From the NCBI GenBank assembly GCA_964058845.1, contig CAXKVR010000006.1, forward strand, positions 124,001-188,000: a stretch of 64,000 nucleotides of DNA, read 5' to 3'. Numbering within the stretch: the first letter of the stretch is position 1; each line of letters starts with the position of its first letter. Both the position numbers and the translations under genes were made by a program. Source of the DNA: Carex sylvatica. Taxonomy: Eukaryota; Streptophyta; Magnoliopsida; Poales; Cyperaceae. The notes beneath the pieces are model-generated. The model was not told the origin of the DNA. It made no database searches and worked only from the letters and a program-made list of their open reading frames with translations. This document shows, piece by piece, positions 54,494 through 64,000 of this stretch.

Positions 54494-54893
54494 TCATGAA
54501 ATGATAGACATACTGGTGCTGGTATTTCTTATGGTAAATATACCTCTTGAGTCATAAAAGTCCACTTTAACTTCTCTAGGATTTGAACAGAATGAGAAGG
54601 AAGGGTCTTCTTTTATCTCATCTAGGCTCAGCTGACAACCATCTACAAAAAATAAATCTCCAGTCTCTATTGCTTTTAGCCTCCAGTTGACTATTAGCCA
54701 CAATAAGTCGGTAAAGGTTTCCCAAATTAGAGCTGAACAATTGGATATTGTGACCTTTAATTTGATTTTCGTACATTAGCAATACTTTTAGATTGAAAAG
54801 AACATCACACATGTCAGAAGGAAGACTTCCTTCAAGCTGGTTACTGCTAAGGCTTAACTGAACCAAGGCTGAGATATTGTAAAGTGAGTGAGG
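54494..54893 (-). pseudogene. LRR receptor-kinase fragment (captured)
   Basis: On the minus strand the frame reads ALVQLSLSSNQLEGSLPSDM then CDVLFNLKVLLMYENQIKG and NLGNLYRLIVANSQLEAKS. This is leucine-rich-repeat sequence like that of plant LRR receptor kinases. A following frame (GDLFFVDGCQLSLDEIKEDP and on) has no family I recognise. Frames break several times. It lies wholly inside the TTA-flanked element, so it was probably captured. Confidence 0.6.
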
Positions 54894-55599
54894 AATTGAT
54901 GAATTTTGAGGAAAAGAAGAGAACTGATAAACTATTATTTTTATTGATTTTTTCTGTTAAATTTACAAGCTCTATACAAGAGTATTTGTAGCCTGATTTC
55001 TACTAGCCGTTAGGCTCTTTCCTAAATTACATTAGCTGAAATATTTACCTTGATTGTGCTTTAATTATAATAATTTACAAATATTAGGTTAGATACTAAA
55101 TATGGCTTAACAGCTATACATGATGCTAGCCTTATTTGTTTCCTAAACTATGCCTATATGCAATCTAGAAGCTAAATATGCTTAACTTGATATCAGTTCA
55201 ATTCAGACTTCAAAATTACAACCCTCTTAAATAAGGAGGATAAATTATCTCAAGAGACCAGACTCTTTGACTCACATTGAAGTTTTGGGGGCATAAATAA
55301 TGGCTTAAGCTAGCTATCAAGTTGCATGTTTTGAAAATATCTCAAAATTTTACATGCTATTTCTAATTAGACTAATAGGTCTGCGGCAAATACAATTGCT
55401 GAAAGTATGGAATTATTTTCTAATTTACTCTAAAATCAGATTACCTCTTAAACATGGAAGCAAACCAGCCCTTCTTCTTATCCTTAATCGAATTTGGATC
55501 TGTCAACATCCAGCAGGTACACAAGCTTGACCTAAATCGAATTTGTATTAACGAATCCTGAGAAAAGAGATCAAAAAGAGGGAAATGCGAGATACTGAT

Positions 55600-55900
55600 C
55601 AAAGCTTTGAGGCACTGATGGCAGAGGCTTTGGGAAGGAGCTAGGAGAGCAGCGAAGGTGGGAAGAATGGCGGCGGTAGAGAGAATTACATCAGAGCAGC
55701 GAAAGTTTGGCAGAGAAGAGAGGTCATCAGAGCAGCGGAGGCTTGACAGAGAAGCTTGGCGGAGGCTGAAATGGGGAAGGAGCTAGGAGAGCAGCGAAGG
55801 TGGGAAGAATGGCGGCAGTAGAGAGAGGTCATCAGAGCAGCGGAAGCTTGGCAGAGAAGGAAATGGGGAAGAACGGCGGTGAAAATGAGAGATTGGCGGA
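55600..55900. repeat. GC-rich imperfect tandem repeats
   Basis: Units containing GGAGCTAGGAGAGCAGCGAA, GGTGGGAAGAATGGCGGC and GAGGTCATCAGAGCAGCGGA recur two or three times within the TTA-flanked element. They may derive from a gene leader amplified after capture. Confidence 0.7.
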
Positions 55901-56068
55901 GGCTGCGCAAACGGGAATTTTCAGCGATTTACAAGCTTGCAAATCCTGCAAGCTTTCGTTTATGAAATTGTCTCTACATCGCTGCCTTTGCGGATATGAA
56001 ATGACACGTCGGATTTGCAATTGTATTTGAAAGTCGATGGAGATGCTCTTACAATAATTAAAAGTTAG

Positions 56069-57080
56069 GATAGAGTTATTTTTTTAATCGCTTTTTTTTT
56101 TATTCCTTGTTTGTCATTCATTTTAGGAGGCGTTTGATTCGTACTATAAATCATTCTAGGCAATAGAAGGATTTCATGTCGTTTCATTTTTTGTTTTTAT
56201 GATTCACTACGAAGTATTATTTAATTTTTAAGGTTATTTTCGGCACCGGTTACAGGGCATGTATTGTTTTTTTTTTTTTAAGAGAAATGAGGATTATGCC
56301 CATATTTATATTAAATGTTGTCTTTTTTGAGAAATTTGATTTTGATAGTTGCTGTCAAGTGACTTAATTGAAATTTAAATAAAGTACATGAATCAATACA
56401 AACGCTACAGGTAATTAATTGGACAAAACAAAGCAAAATTTTCAGACATGTTTTGATTGATTCCAATATATATGCACAATTCATCTAATAACAATAAACA
56501 TAAATACACCGGCCATGTCTTGACAGCAACGGTAATGTAATTTAACAATTACCAAGAAGAAAAAAGAAGGAGAAACTTTGACCATCGCTGCTCTCATCTT
56601 CCTCTGACTCTGTCTCTTTCTCTATTTCATTCCTTTCGCACTCTTTCTAATTTCTTTTCTGGCATAGTGATATTTTTTCTCTCTCTCGTCTCTATCTTCT
56701 CAAGCGGAGAAGAGAATGAAGGAGAGAGGAGGGAGCCGAGTTAATTGGAGTCGAGAGTGCGATATTGTCGAAACTCGAAGTATAGAGTCTTTACCTCGAT
56801 TGGAGCGCGGCAAATTCTGCTGTCAGAGCGCGGCGACTATCGGACGAAAATGAATCTAGTCGTAGATAGAGATGAAGAAAGTGATAATATGGTGTCTTTT
56901 AGAGTACATATATAAATATCATTAGTTGATTAGAATAATTTAAGTGATTTTATGAAAATAAATGAGTTTAGATCTAAGAAGGAGGATCATTTGACCCGTT
57001 GTAAGTCTTTTTTTTATCAATAACATTGTTAGTGTGCATTTAAAGCCACTAATTAACCTTCAAAAAATTTAACAAATTAC
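56069..57080. repeat. Downstream duplicated block of DUF247 copy 3
   Basis: Matches 30975-32030 (AGGCGTTTG, GGCACCGG, AAAGTACATGAATCAATACA, AATCTAGTCGTAGATAGAGA). Non-coding. Confidence 0.75.
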
Positions 57081-58555
57081 ACCGCACCTTGAATCTAAGT
57101 TATTTAATTAGTAACTTTAATTAATATCGTTTCTAAATATTAAATACTTTTATTATTTGGTTATTTTAATCTTTATATATCATAATTTTAAATGCATTAA
57201 AATATTAAATTCGAAATTAAATAATTTATTAAAAAAAAAATCTGAAAATTGACATTTAATTGGTTAAAGTCATATGACAGTTCTAATTCAAAACTGCAGA
57301 CCTCTGTGGACTAATTTAATCATACATTGTCACTGGAAAATCCAATAAAGATGAATTTGGATCCGTTAGAGGCGTGAATCAAAATTCAGAATACATGCAT
57401 ATAGACAATTTTAAAGATATTTTGAAGGCGAAATTTGAGGAGAACAAAAATATTGTTCTATCAAATGTTAAAGAAAATGTACCGTACTAAATTTCTATCA
57501 ATAATTATCATTTGAAATAATGTTCTCTCAATGTTAATATGAAAATCTAATTAATGATAATAGTACTTGTGAAACAAAAAAAAAGACGTAATATGAGAAC
57601 TAGCCATACATGTTTTGTTCTAGTAACCGAGAGAAATGAGGGTATAGGAGCGTTTAATCCTCTTTTAAATATAAAATCTGTAATCTTTTGAGTCTGCTTA
57701 TAAAATAAATAAAATTATATTATATTAAATTATCTAACCTTAAATTTGAATTTTCTGAGCTCGTCCCTAATTTCACCCGTCTATACAATTTAACACAGTA
57801 CTTTTAGCTTCATGCAGCGCACTGATTATAGAATCAAAACAGCACTTTATATTGTTCGTGCGCTGCATTGAGCAAATCCTGCTCTGTTAATATCGTTACC
57901 CCATGAATGGCCTTGGAATTAAAAGTCGGTGAGCTAGCTTTTGTTTTCTTATCGGATTTATAGTGTTACCTGCTTATTGTCTAAGTAACGGATTACAAAG
58001 TCTTTTATGTAACGTATGATTTTTTTTTTTTTTTTTATGAAAATTGCTTCATTTATTTTGTTGGTGGTTCATATTTATTTGCTCTAATAATTATGTTATA
58101 TTATTTTTTCTTTTACAAAATATGATGAATTGGAAAGTTCTCTTATTCTAATGACAAGATTGCCACTTATATTCCAATTTTCAGAAGTCCCTTATCAAAT
58201 TCTCGTATAAATGGTGATATTCTTTGATAGTGTTTTTAAATAAAAATCCATCATATTTATTGTTCAAAATCTCAAATGAAACAAAAAACAAAAAAAATGC
58301 AAAGTCATAATTTTGACACTTATTTTGCTAATGCAAATGGACATTTATGCCCCTTTTTAGGAAAAAAAAAATGATGGTTATTTGTTGCTTTCCAATGAAC
58401 CACTCAGAATCAAATTAAAAGAAAAAATTGTATTTTGTGCATTAAGTTCTTGATTTCAATTTTGATCTTTACAAAGAATACTACCTAGTGCAAATGCAAT
58501 TTTTTTTAAATAAATATTTAAAATCAAGCCATCTAATTATTTAATAAAGAGAGTT
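57081..58555. other. Non-coding AT-rich DNA
   Basis: No gene, repeat family or RNA gene recognised. Poly-T tract near 58022-58036. Confidence 0.6.
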
Positions 58556-58925
58556 CCAATACCTCATCTTTTTCATATCTCATTATGCTTCGTATTTAAT
58601 ATATTTATTTCCTAAGTTCAAACTGTCAATCTAAACCGCTCAACATAATATCCATACTAAAATATGCTTGAAGTTTGAAGACCAAATTTTATAATTTGTG
58701 GAAATCTTTTACTATTTTGTAAGATAAATACAAAATCATTATTTCTTAACTGTTAAAAAATAGTGATTTTGTACCTATCTAAAAAAATAGCAAATAAATT
58801 TCAAAAATTATAAATATTAGTTTTCAAGTATAATTTAATATAAATATTATTTTGAGCAGTTCAAATTTACAATTTTGATTTTAAAAATAAAAATAAAAAT
58901 ATAAAACATAATGAAGTATGGAAAA
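58556..58925. mobile_element. Old, diverged foldback element
   Basis: The foldback plan is still visible: CTCATTATGCTTCGTATTTA on the left, ACATAATGAAGTATG on the right, CAATCTAAACCGCTCAACAT, GAAGACCAAATTTTATAATT, and a palindromic centre. Many changes relative to the fresher members. Confidence 0.55.
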
Positions 58926-59555
58926 AAAAAATCATCAACTTCAGAATTGACAAATTAATATTTTTCATTCTTATTTTTCCATGTGACCATGTCCCATAAA
59001 GTTTCTTATTGCCGCATATTCCCATAAGATATTTATGAAAAGAAAGATACAGCCCAATTAAACCTATTTTAAAGCAGCCCAATCAGCTTACTATTTGACC
59101 CAGATTTTTCTTCTTTCCTTCTTTGTGGACATCAGTCTCAACTGTTTCTCATCTGCTACCTCTATTGCTTTGATTGAACAATGAAATCATTCATTTTTCT
59201 TTTTCTTTACTGGGAGCAAGACAGCAAGTGCCAGAAATTGCTCTGATTTTACTGCAAGAGATTTTTTTTTCTGTTGAATCTTATGCATTATTTATTGTGG
59301 CAATTCTGACTATAAGACTAGCTTAAATGAATGGTTGAGATTCTATCCATTTCAGATGGTCCATCTGGCAGCTAATTGACAGTTTCATAAACAAGCAGAT
59401 ATTAATTTGATTTTCATGCTCCAAAAATTTCCAAACAATAATAACTTGTAGAAAATGAAACCATAACACAAAACTAATTATCAAAATTTAATGCCTAACA
59501 AATGGCAAATATGAAATGTCTTAAGCCACAAAAATACATCTCTACTAATCTCATC
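58926..59555. other. 3' flank of the RSL1D1-like gene
   Basis: No gene. It probably includes the 3' untranslated region and terminator of the minus-strand gene that follows. I did not identify a definite poly(A) signal. Confidence 0.4.
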
Positions 59556-60854
59556 TTACACCTTGCTCTTATTTTTTTTCCCCTTTTTGACCTCCTTGAC
59601 AGCCTCTGAATTCTTCAACTTCCTCTTCTCTTCCCTTCCAATCTCGACAATTTCATTTGATAGTTTTAAACTATCAACATTACCTTTTTTTTTTGCCGCC
59701 TTTGTTTTTGTTTTCGCACAGTTTATCGCTTCAATCTCAATATTCTCTTGCCTATTTTTCTTCTTCTTGGTCTTCTTCGCCTCCACTTCGAGCTTCGCCT
59801 CCACTTCGAGCTTCGCCTCTACATCACCTCCAGTCCCGGCTTTCTTCTTCTTCTTAATAACCACCTCTATCTCACCTCCGGTGCCTTCTTCCTTTGACCT
59901 TTTTTTCCTCTTTTTATTCTTCTCTTCCTCTCCTGCATCTTCACCATCTCCTTTAACCAAATCTTCACCGGCCAAAGAAACTCCTTTCTTCTTCCTTCTC
60001 TTCTTCTTCTTCTTCTCATTCTTCTCTTCAACCACTTCATCTCCATCTAAAACTTCCTCAGCACCTGAATCCTCTCTCTCACCAATCTCAATTTTCAATC
60101 CGATTTCTGGCACAGCCTGATAAATTGGCAAAGCCACTGAATCAACTGCCTTCAAATTCAAAGACCTCACATTTCCCCATTTCTTCGGTATTTTCTCTAC
60201 CGCCTCATCAATAGCTGCCATTACATTGTCTACAACCTGTTCAACCTCCATGGCAAGCCTCCCAACCCTAATTGCACAGCATGTACCCGATCTGAGGTAA
60301 AAGAAGGTCGAGTTAAGAATCCTCTTGATCTGATCCTTCCAACCCACCCTCGAGAAATTGACCGGCAGAGGATTCTTCTTTTTCTGAAAGAAACTTTTAC
60401 CTAGAAGACGTGGCAGCAAAGGAAGGATCTTTTTGTCGGCCAGGAACAGGTCGTGGGACCCACACAACTTCCGGCGAGACTCGAAGGCACGATAGTCAGT
60501 GCGAAGAGTGGAAATGCCAATCACCTCAGAAATGGGGAGGTTGCATTCCTTAGCCTCTTCTAGAAACTTCGAAGGGGGAGGGGAATCAGCAGCGCGATCA
60601 TCGATTATGAGAAAAACAGATGGGCTTAGAGTGGGATCGGAGAGAGGGAAGATTGGGTGGGGAATGGAAAGGAAGAAAGGGTTGGTCCGGCAGTTGGAGG
60701 GGATCCGACGGAGAGAAAGGAGGAGCACGAAGAAATCGTCGCGGTCATCGAGGAGAAGCTGTGGTTTGGAGGCGGCGCTCCGGCCATGCATCCACTTCCC
60801 CAGCGACGCCACAGCGGAGGACACCGTGTCGCGACTCACCGGAGTAGTAGACAT
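59556..60854 (-). CDS. Ribosomal-L1-domain nucleolar protein (RSL1D1/UTP30-like)
   Basis: Single-exon 432-residue protein. Residues about 1-260 form a ribosomal L1-like domain: VSSAVASLGKWM near 12-22, DLFLADKKILPLLPRLLGKS at 135-154, and a late strand with NLKAVDSVALPIYQA. The tail, from about residue 255, is acidic then lysine-rich (many KKKK runs, including an imperfect VEAKLE repeat), as usual for nucleolar ribosome-assembly factors. Family members act in pre-rRNA processing of the large or small subunit in the nucleolus. The ATG at 60854 follows a leader with a telo box. Upstream site II-type elements fit a ribosome-biogenesis gene. It is transcribed away from the DUF247 array's strand and is clearly a stable host gene. 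Confidence 0.88.
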   Translation of the reverse strand: MSTTPVSRDTVSSAVASLGKWMHGRSAASKPQLLLDDRDDFFVLLLSLRRIPSNCRTNPFFLSIPHPIFPLSDPTLSPSVFLIIDDRAADSPPPSKFLEEAKECNLPISEVIGISTLRTDYRAFESRRKLCGSHDLFLADKKILPLLPRLLGKSFFQKKKNPLPVNFSRVGWKDQIKRILNSTFFYLRSGTCCAIRVGRLAMEVEQVVDNVMAAIDEAVEKIPKKWGNVRSLNLKAVDSVALPIYQAVPEIGLKIEIGEREDSGAEEVLDGDEVVEEKNEKKKKKRRKKKGVSLAGEDLVKGDGEDAGEEEKNKKRKKRSKEEGTGGEIEVVIKKKKKAGTGGDVEAKLEVEAKLEVEAKKTKKKKNRQENIEIEAINCAKTKTKAAKKKGNVDSLKLSNEIVEIGREEKRKLKNSEAVKEVKKGKKNKSKV

Positions 60855-60883
60855 CAGAGGAGGAGGCGGCGGCGGCTTGGGAT

Positions 60884-61250
60884 TAGGGTTTAAAGTGGGA
60901 TGGGATGGGATGGGATGGGATGGGATGGAGACAGGAGAGAGGCTTCTAAAACCCTAGAGGATAAAAGTTATACTGCTTGAAAAGAGAGAGAGAGAGTTCG
61001 GAGTTTAGAGGAAGAAATGTATCTGATGTCTTATTTTGGGCCTGAATATAAGGAACTGGATTTTAAGTTATTGGGCTTATAAGGCCCATCTAACGAGACA
61101 TGTTTTAAAGAGATTGGGTTTATCTTATTGAGCTTTATAAGGCCCATTAATGAGACATGCTTTAACCTCATCAAATGTTTTATTTCGGAGTGACTGAAGA
61201 GAATATAAGTAATTGGGCCTTGATTATTGGGCTTTTTAGGGCCCATCAAA
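60884..61250 (-). promoter_or_regulatory. Telo boxes and site II motifs upstream of the RSL1D1-like gene
   Basis: Telo box AAACCCTA on the gene strand at 60884-60891, about 30 bases before the ATG. A second telomere-like AAAACCCTAG on the plus strand lies at 60948-60957. Several TGGGCC/TGGGCT (site II) motifs occur at about 61037, 61072, 61083, 61141, 61215 and 61231-61247, in both orientations. A (GGGAT)n run lies at 60898-60927. Telo box plus site II is the typical promoter pair of plant ribosomal and ribosome-biogenesis genes. Confidence 0.7.
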
Positions 61251-62480
61251 TATGTTATCAGGTCCTAATGCAATAAATGGAAAAGATTGGCATACACTTT
61301 ATGTTACACAACGACAAAGGATAATAAAATGATATCAAATATGTTATTTTTACTTTATATCGGAGTTCATTGGAAATAATAAAACTCGTTGCTGATAAAC
61401 ATTAGACTATTAACAGCAAATGTTTGATTTTTGTTATGTTGCCAGCTGATAAAAAAAATATTGCGATACAGTGAGCAAAGGAACTGATTCTTTGTGCTTT
61501 TATTTGTGTATATTTTTGTTAAATTAAATTCAATAATATATAATTAAAAGACTCGATGCTGATCAGATTTGATTGAGGAACGAGACTGGATTTCTTATTT
61601 ACATTTCAAACCGTTGAAAGCTGTTACACCCAAAAATAACCACTAAAATTATCATAACAAGTTGGTACATATTTTCATTTGCAATTCTTTCATGTCAATC
61701 CTAGAAAATAACAATATTCTCAATTTTTCTACAACATGACTGCTTTTACTTTAAATAAATACCATAGCAAGTTAGAACATATTTTAACCCAAAATGATAA
61801 TTACAAAAAAATGATACAACATTCAAACAAGATCCGAAGATAATAACAGATGCTTAAAAAGTGAAATGACAATACATTTCCATTTATTTCTTTGAGAATA
61901 GGAGTATATCAGTACCATCCATTTCTAGTTAAGTCATTCAAACAAGATCGATCCATAATGAATACAGTTCCAATTTCCAAATAATGAACTAAAGTAATTA
62001 AAGAAACACTTGTACTGTACTGTACTGCATATTCATCCAACAGGTCATTGAATCAGTACCAACCACAGAAACTGTTAAGCTCCTACTTTCCTAACCCAGC
62101 CACCCCAAAAAGAAAAAGCAGCAGCTGTACGTCACACGGACCTGTCAGTACCATCGATTTCTAGAAGTAAGTCTCATCATGCATGATTCTGAATTACTGA
62201 ACAGCTTTTGTTGTTGCCTACTGCACGATAAAATGAAGATCAAATCAGAAAAACACAAACTTCCAATCCATAAAGAATTATTCAAGAAGAGTTTTTGAAC
62301 AATGCCAACCTCTATTTGTTATGACTTATGAAGTTATGATACCCAACTTCACAGCCATCTGCATCTTCTTTTCAAGGTACTCACCATATATATGCACCGG
62401 TCGTTCTTTCTAATAACAAATCAGTGTCATTCATCGCAGATTTCTCTAAACAAAAATTATAAAAAATTGCAAAAGAGTTT
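61251..62480. other. Intergenic DNA, nothing recognised
   Basis: No long frame or repeat. It contains the 3' untranslated part of the next minus-strand gene. AAGTTAGAACATATTTT and ACAAGTTGGTACATATTTT form a weak direct repeat near 61660 and 61770. Confidence 0.5.
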
Positions 62481-63618
62481 TCAAATCACCAGACTACTAC
62501 AGTATCTGCGTATAAGCTCCTCCTCCGATTGTTCACCCTGCATTAGGACGAAAATTAAAAAGAAAATAGAAAGTCAGTTAATTATAAAAATTACAGGCAG
62601 AACAATTTGTTCATATGAAACTGAGAAGAAAAATACAAATTTGTTCATATGAAACATAGAAGAAAAATACAAGTACAGAAAAGGTCAGGTACTGCCTTAT
62701 GGTAACAGCAATATACCTTGGTAGCAGCATTGGCATTGATGTATCTCTCGACATCATCAATCTTGAAAAAGATTAGGTAACAGAGAGTCAGCCTCCCATG
62801 TTAGATCACGAAATTTACAAGTTTACAGTTAAGGATTAAATACAAATAAATAATAACCCAAAAAAACTTACAGAAAATTTAAGTCCCATAGATTCCATGT
62901 TTTCTCCTCTCATGAGCTTGCCTTTGATTACATCAGCGTAAAGGGGGAAGGAGGCTGCATCATTCTCTTTAATTTCAATCAGCACTTCCTCGAAACCTCT
63001 CTAGACGGAAGGAAGTACATTCATTTGATTAGCTTAAATATTATCAAGCCCCAGAAAAAAGCATAGAATAAAAGAAATAGAAAAACAGAACCTTTTCTCT
63101 CACAACTTCCTGGAAGACCTTAGTATATATTGGTACCCGCTCTTTCTTCTCCTGTTCACTTATCTTCAAATTCAGTGTTTCCTGAGACAGACAAATGAAC
63201 ATTATTTCCACAAAGTAGATGATGAAAAGAAATATAAACAAGAAAAAGAGATGAACCTCAATGGCCTTAGTCAATAAAAAAGGTACAATGTGATGGCGTT
63301 CCATTTCCGTTATAGCATCATCGGCTATTCTCTGTGCATTTGACCAACTTGTGTCCCACTGAACCATGAAAAACAATTGAATTTGTGAGAAACTAATTAA
63401 TATTCATTGAATCTAGTCAATGTCCTAACAATATAAAAGAAAAAGAACCCTCGTCTTGATTGTATTTCAAGCAAAAAATTTTCCAAAAGATGTGGTAATG
63501 TAGAGAGCATATACTGTAATTGAGGATCGTACAGCTTGTAACAACTCCACAAAGCAAGATCGGTGTCATAAGAAAGGAAAAGATCGTCATATTCACCAAT
63601 TAGCTCGCCATCGCAAAA
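62481..63618 (-). CDS. 3' exons of an unrecognised spliced gene
   Basis: My exon model (minus strand): 63618-63449, 63392-63257 (or 63358-63257), 63181-63092, 63000-62872, 62761-62717, 62537-62481 with stop TGA. The exons read in order FCDGELIGEYDDLFLSYDTD..., WDTSWSNAQRIADDAITEME..., ETLNLKISEQEKKERVPIYT..., RGFEEVLIEIKENDAASFPL..., IDDVERYINANAATK, and GEQSEEELIRRYCSSLVI. GT-AG junctions stay in phase. The first intron in the model would be only 56 bases, so that junction is uncertain. The coding quality (few stops, typical splice sites) supports a functioning host gene whose 5' exons lie beyond 63618, perhaps past the window end. I do not recognise the family. Confidence 0.65.
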
Positions 63619-64000
63619 CTGAAAAAAAAGGTAAACAGAAAACGGATGGTAAATAATTATTGCTAATATTCCTCTTACAAATGGAATTATATATTTCTTG
63701 TTCTACTACAATTAATCATTCTATTATAGCACGACTTTTAGAATTCTGTTTCGGTCAAAATGGACGTTTGCTATTCCATTTCAGTTTTTGTTTTATACTT
63801 AATTTATAAGGGAGCAGTGAGTTTATGATGGAAAGATGTTTGGTTAAAACGTATAACAGAGTCTCGGCATTTGAATAAGATCTTGTATACTATACTCTAA
63901 AGCAACTAAGGACCTTAAAAGTATTAGTTTAAGACAAATATATAATGCGCGGGAAAATTAAAGTTGGGATTACATGCATGCGATGACCAATGAAGGAAGT
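63619..64000. other. Probable intron or 5' part of the preceding gene
   Basis: An acceptor-like polypyrimidine tract lies directly before 63618 on the minus strand. No further exon could be supported up to the window edge. Confidence 0.4.

Larger units (their letters stand above)
52913..56048. mobile_element. 3.1-kb TTA-flanked element carrying an LRR fragment
   Basis: Begins GAGCATCTCTATTGGTGCAA and ends, reversed, GAGCATCTCCATCGACTTTC. TTA flanks both sides (52910-52912 and 56049-56051). The paralogous site downstream of copy 2 has the single TTA (30955-30957) in CTCTCTTACAA, proving the exact boundaries. TTA duplication and GAGCATCTCCA termini fit PIF/Harbinger-type non-autonomous elements. 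No transposase frame is seen. It carries an LRR gene piece (54494-54893, minus) and a GC-rich repeat block (55600-55900). Between 52950 and 54490 I see no gene. Confidence 0.85.
52717..56063. mobile_element. LTR-like insertion, copy 3 version, split by another element
   Basis: The same element as at 30773-30969. The left part is 52717-52912 and the right part 56052-56063, with GTTAA (52712-52716) and GTTAG (56064-56068) flanks. It is interrupted by the TTA-flanked element 52913-56048. Confidence 0.75.

Noticed and set aside
59563..60120. 185-codon plus-strand frame rich in Phe and Ser
   Set aside because: It is the antisense shadow of the lysine-rich tail of the RSL1D1-like gene.

Overview
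The window is nuclear DNA from a flowering plant. Evidence: spliced genes with GT-AG introns, plant-specific families (DUF247/UPF0481, Rx_N-type NLR, PPR, CACTA with Transposase_21/Transposase_24), telo-box and site II promoter motifs, and dense plant-type transposons in AT-rich DNA. A eudicot or other broad-leaved lineage seems likeliest, but I cannot name a species.

Layout. (1) 1-10.7 kb: a segmental-duplicate block, foldback elements, a solo LTR, DUF247 copy 1 (3335-4792), a hAT-like element, and a Helitron-like segment carrying exon pieces of three unrelated genes and ending at 10497. (2) 10.88-22.36 kb: a complete-looking CACTA transposon with 27/30 matching terminal repeats. It carries an unbroken TNP2-type transposase and an 11-exon Transposase_24 plus Ulp1-protease gene whose splicing I could reconstruct in one open frame of 750 codons. 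(3) 22.4-28.7 kb: a solo LTR with a GTTTT target duplication, a MULE-type MITE, then five foldback elements in a row separated only by TA microsatellites. (4) 28.7-37.3 kb: an NLR fragment, DUF247 copy 2 (29194-30699), and a decayed copia retrotransposon bounded by GTGAT. (5) 37.3-51 kb: gene fragments (SPARK, LRR, PPR), short CACTA derivatives, a truncated DUF247 copy, and large duplicated blocks. (6) 51.2-57 kb: DUF247 copy 3, whose 3' flank is split by a 3.1-kb TTA-flanked element with an LRR fragment. (7) 57-64 kb: quieter DNA with a ribosomal-L1-domain nucleolar gene (RSL1D1-like) and the 3' exons of an unrecognised spliced gene.

The locus is a DUF247 tandem array (three full-length copies, one stub) expanded by segmental duplication and then filled with transposons. 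Because the duplicates supply paralogous empty sites, the boundaries and target duplications of several insertions can be read directly. This also gives a relative history: a small LTR-like insertion is shared by copies 2 and 3 but absent from copy 1, so copies 2 and 3 are closest relatives. The most unusual theme is a group of foldback elements that share a common core but have different end modules, all sitting in TA microsatellites. One has ends from two different families, and one pair of duplicated sites holds different members.

All coordinates and counts were read by eye; family names rest on remembered motifs, not on searches.
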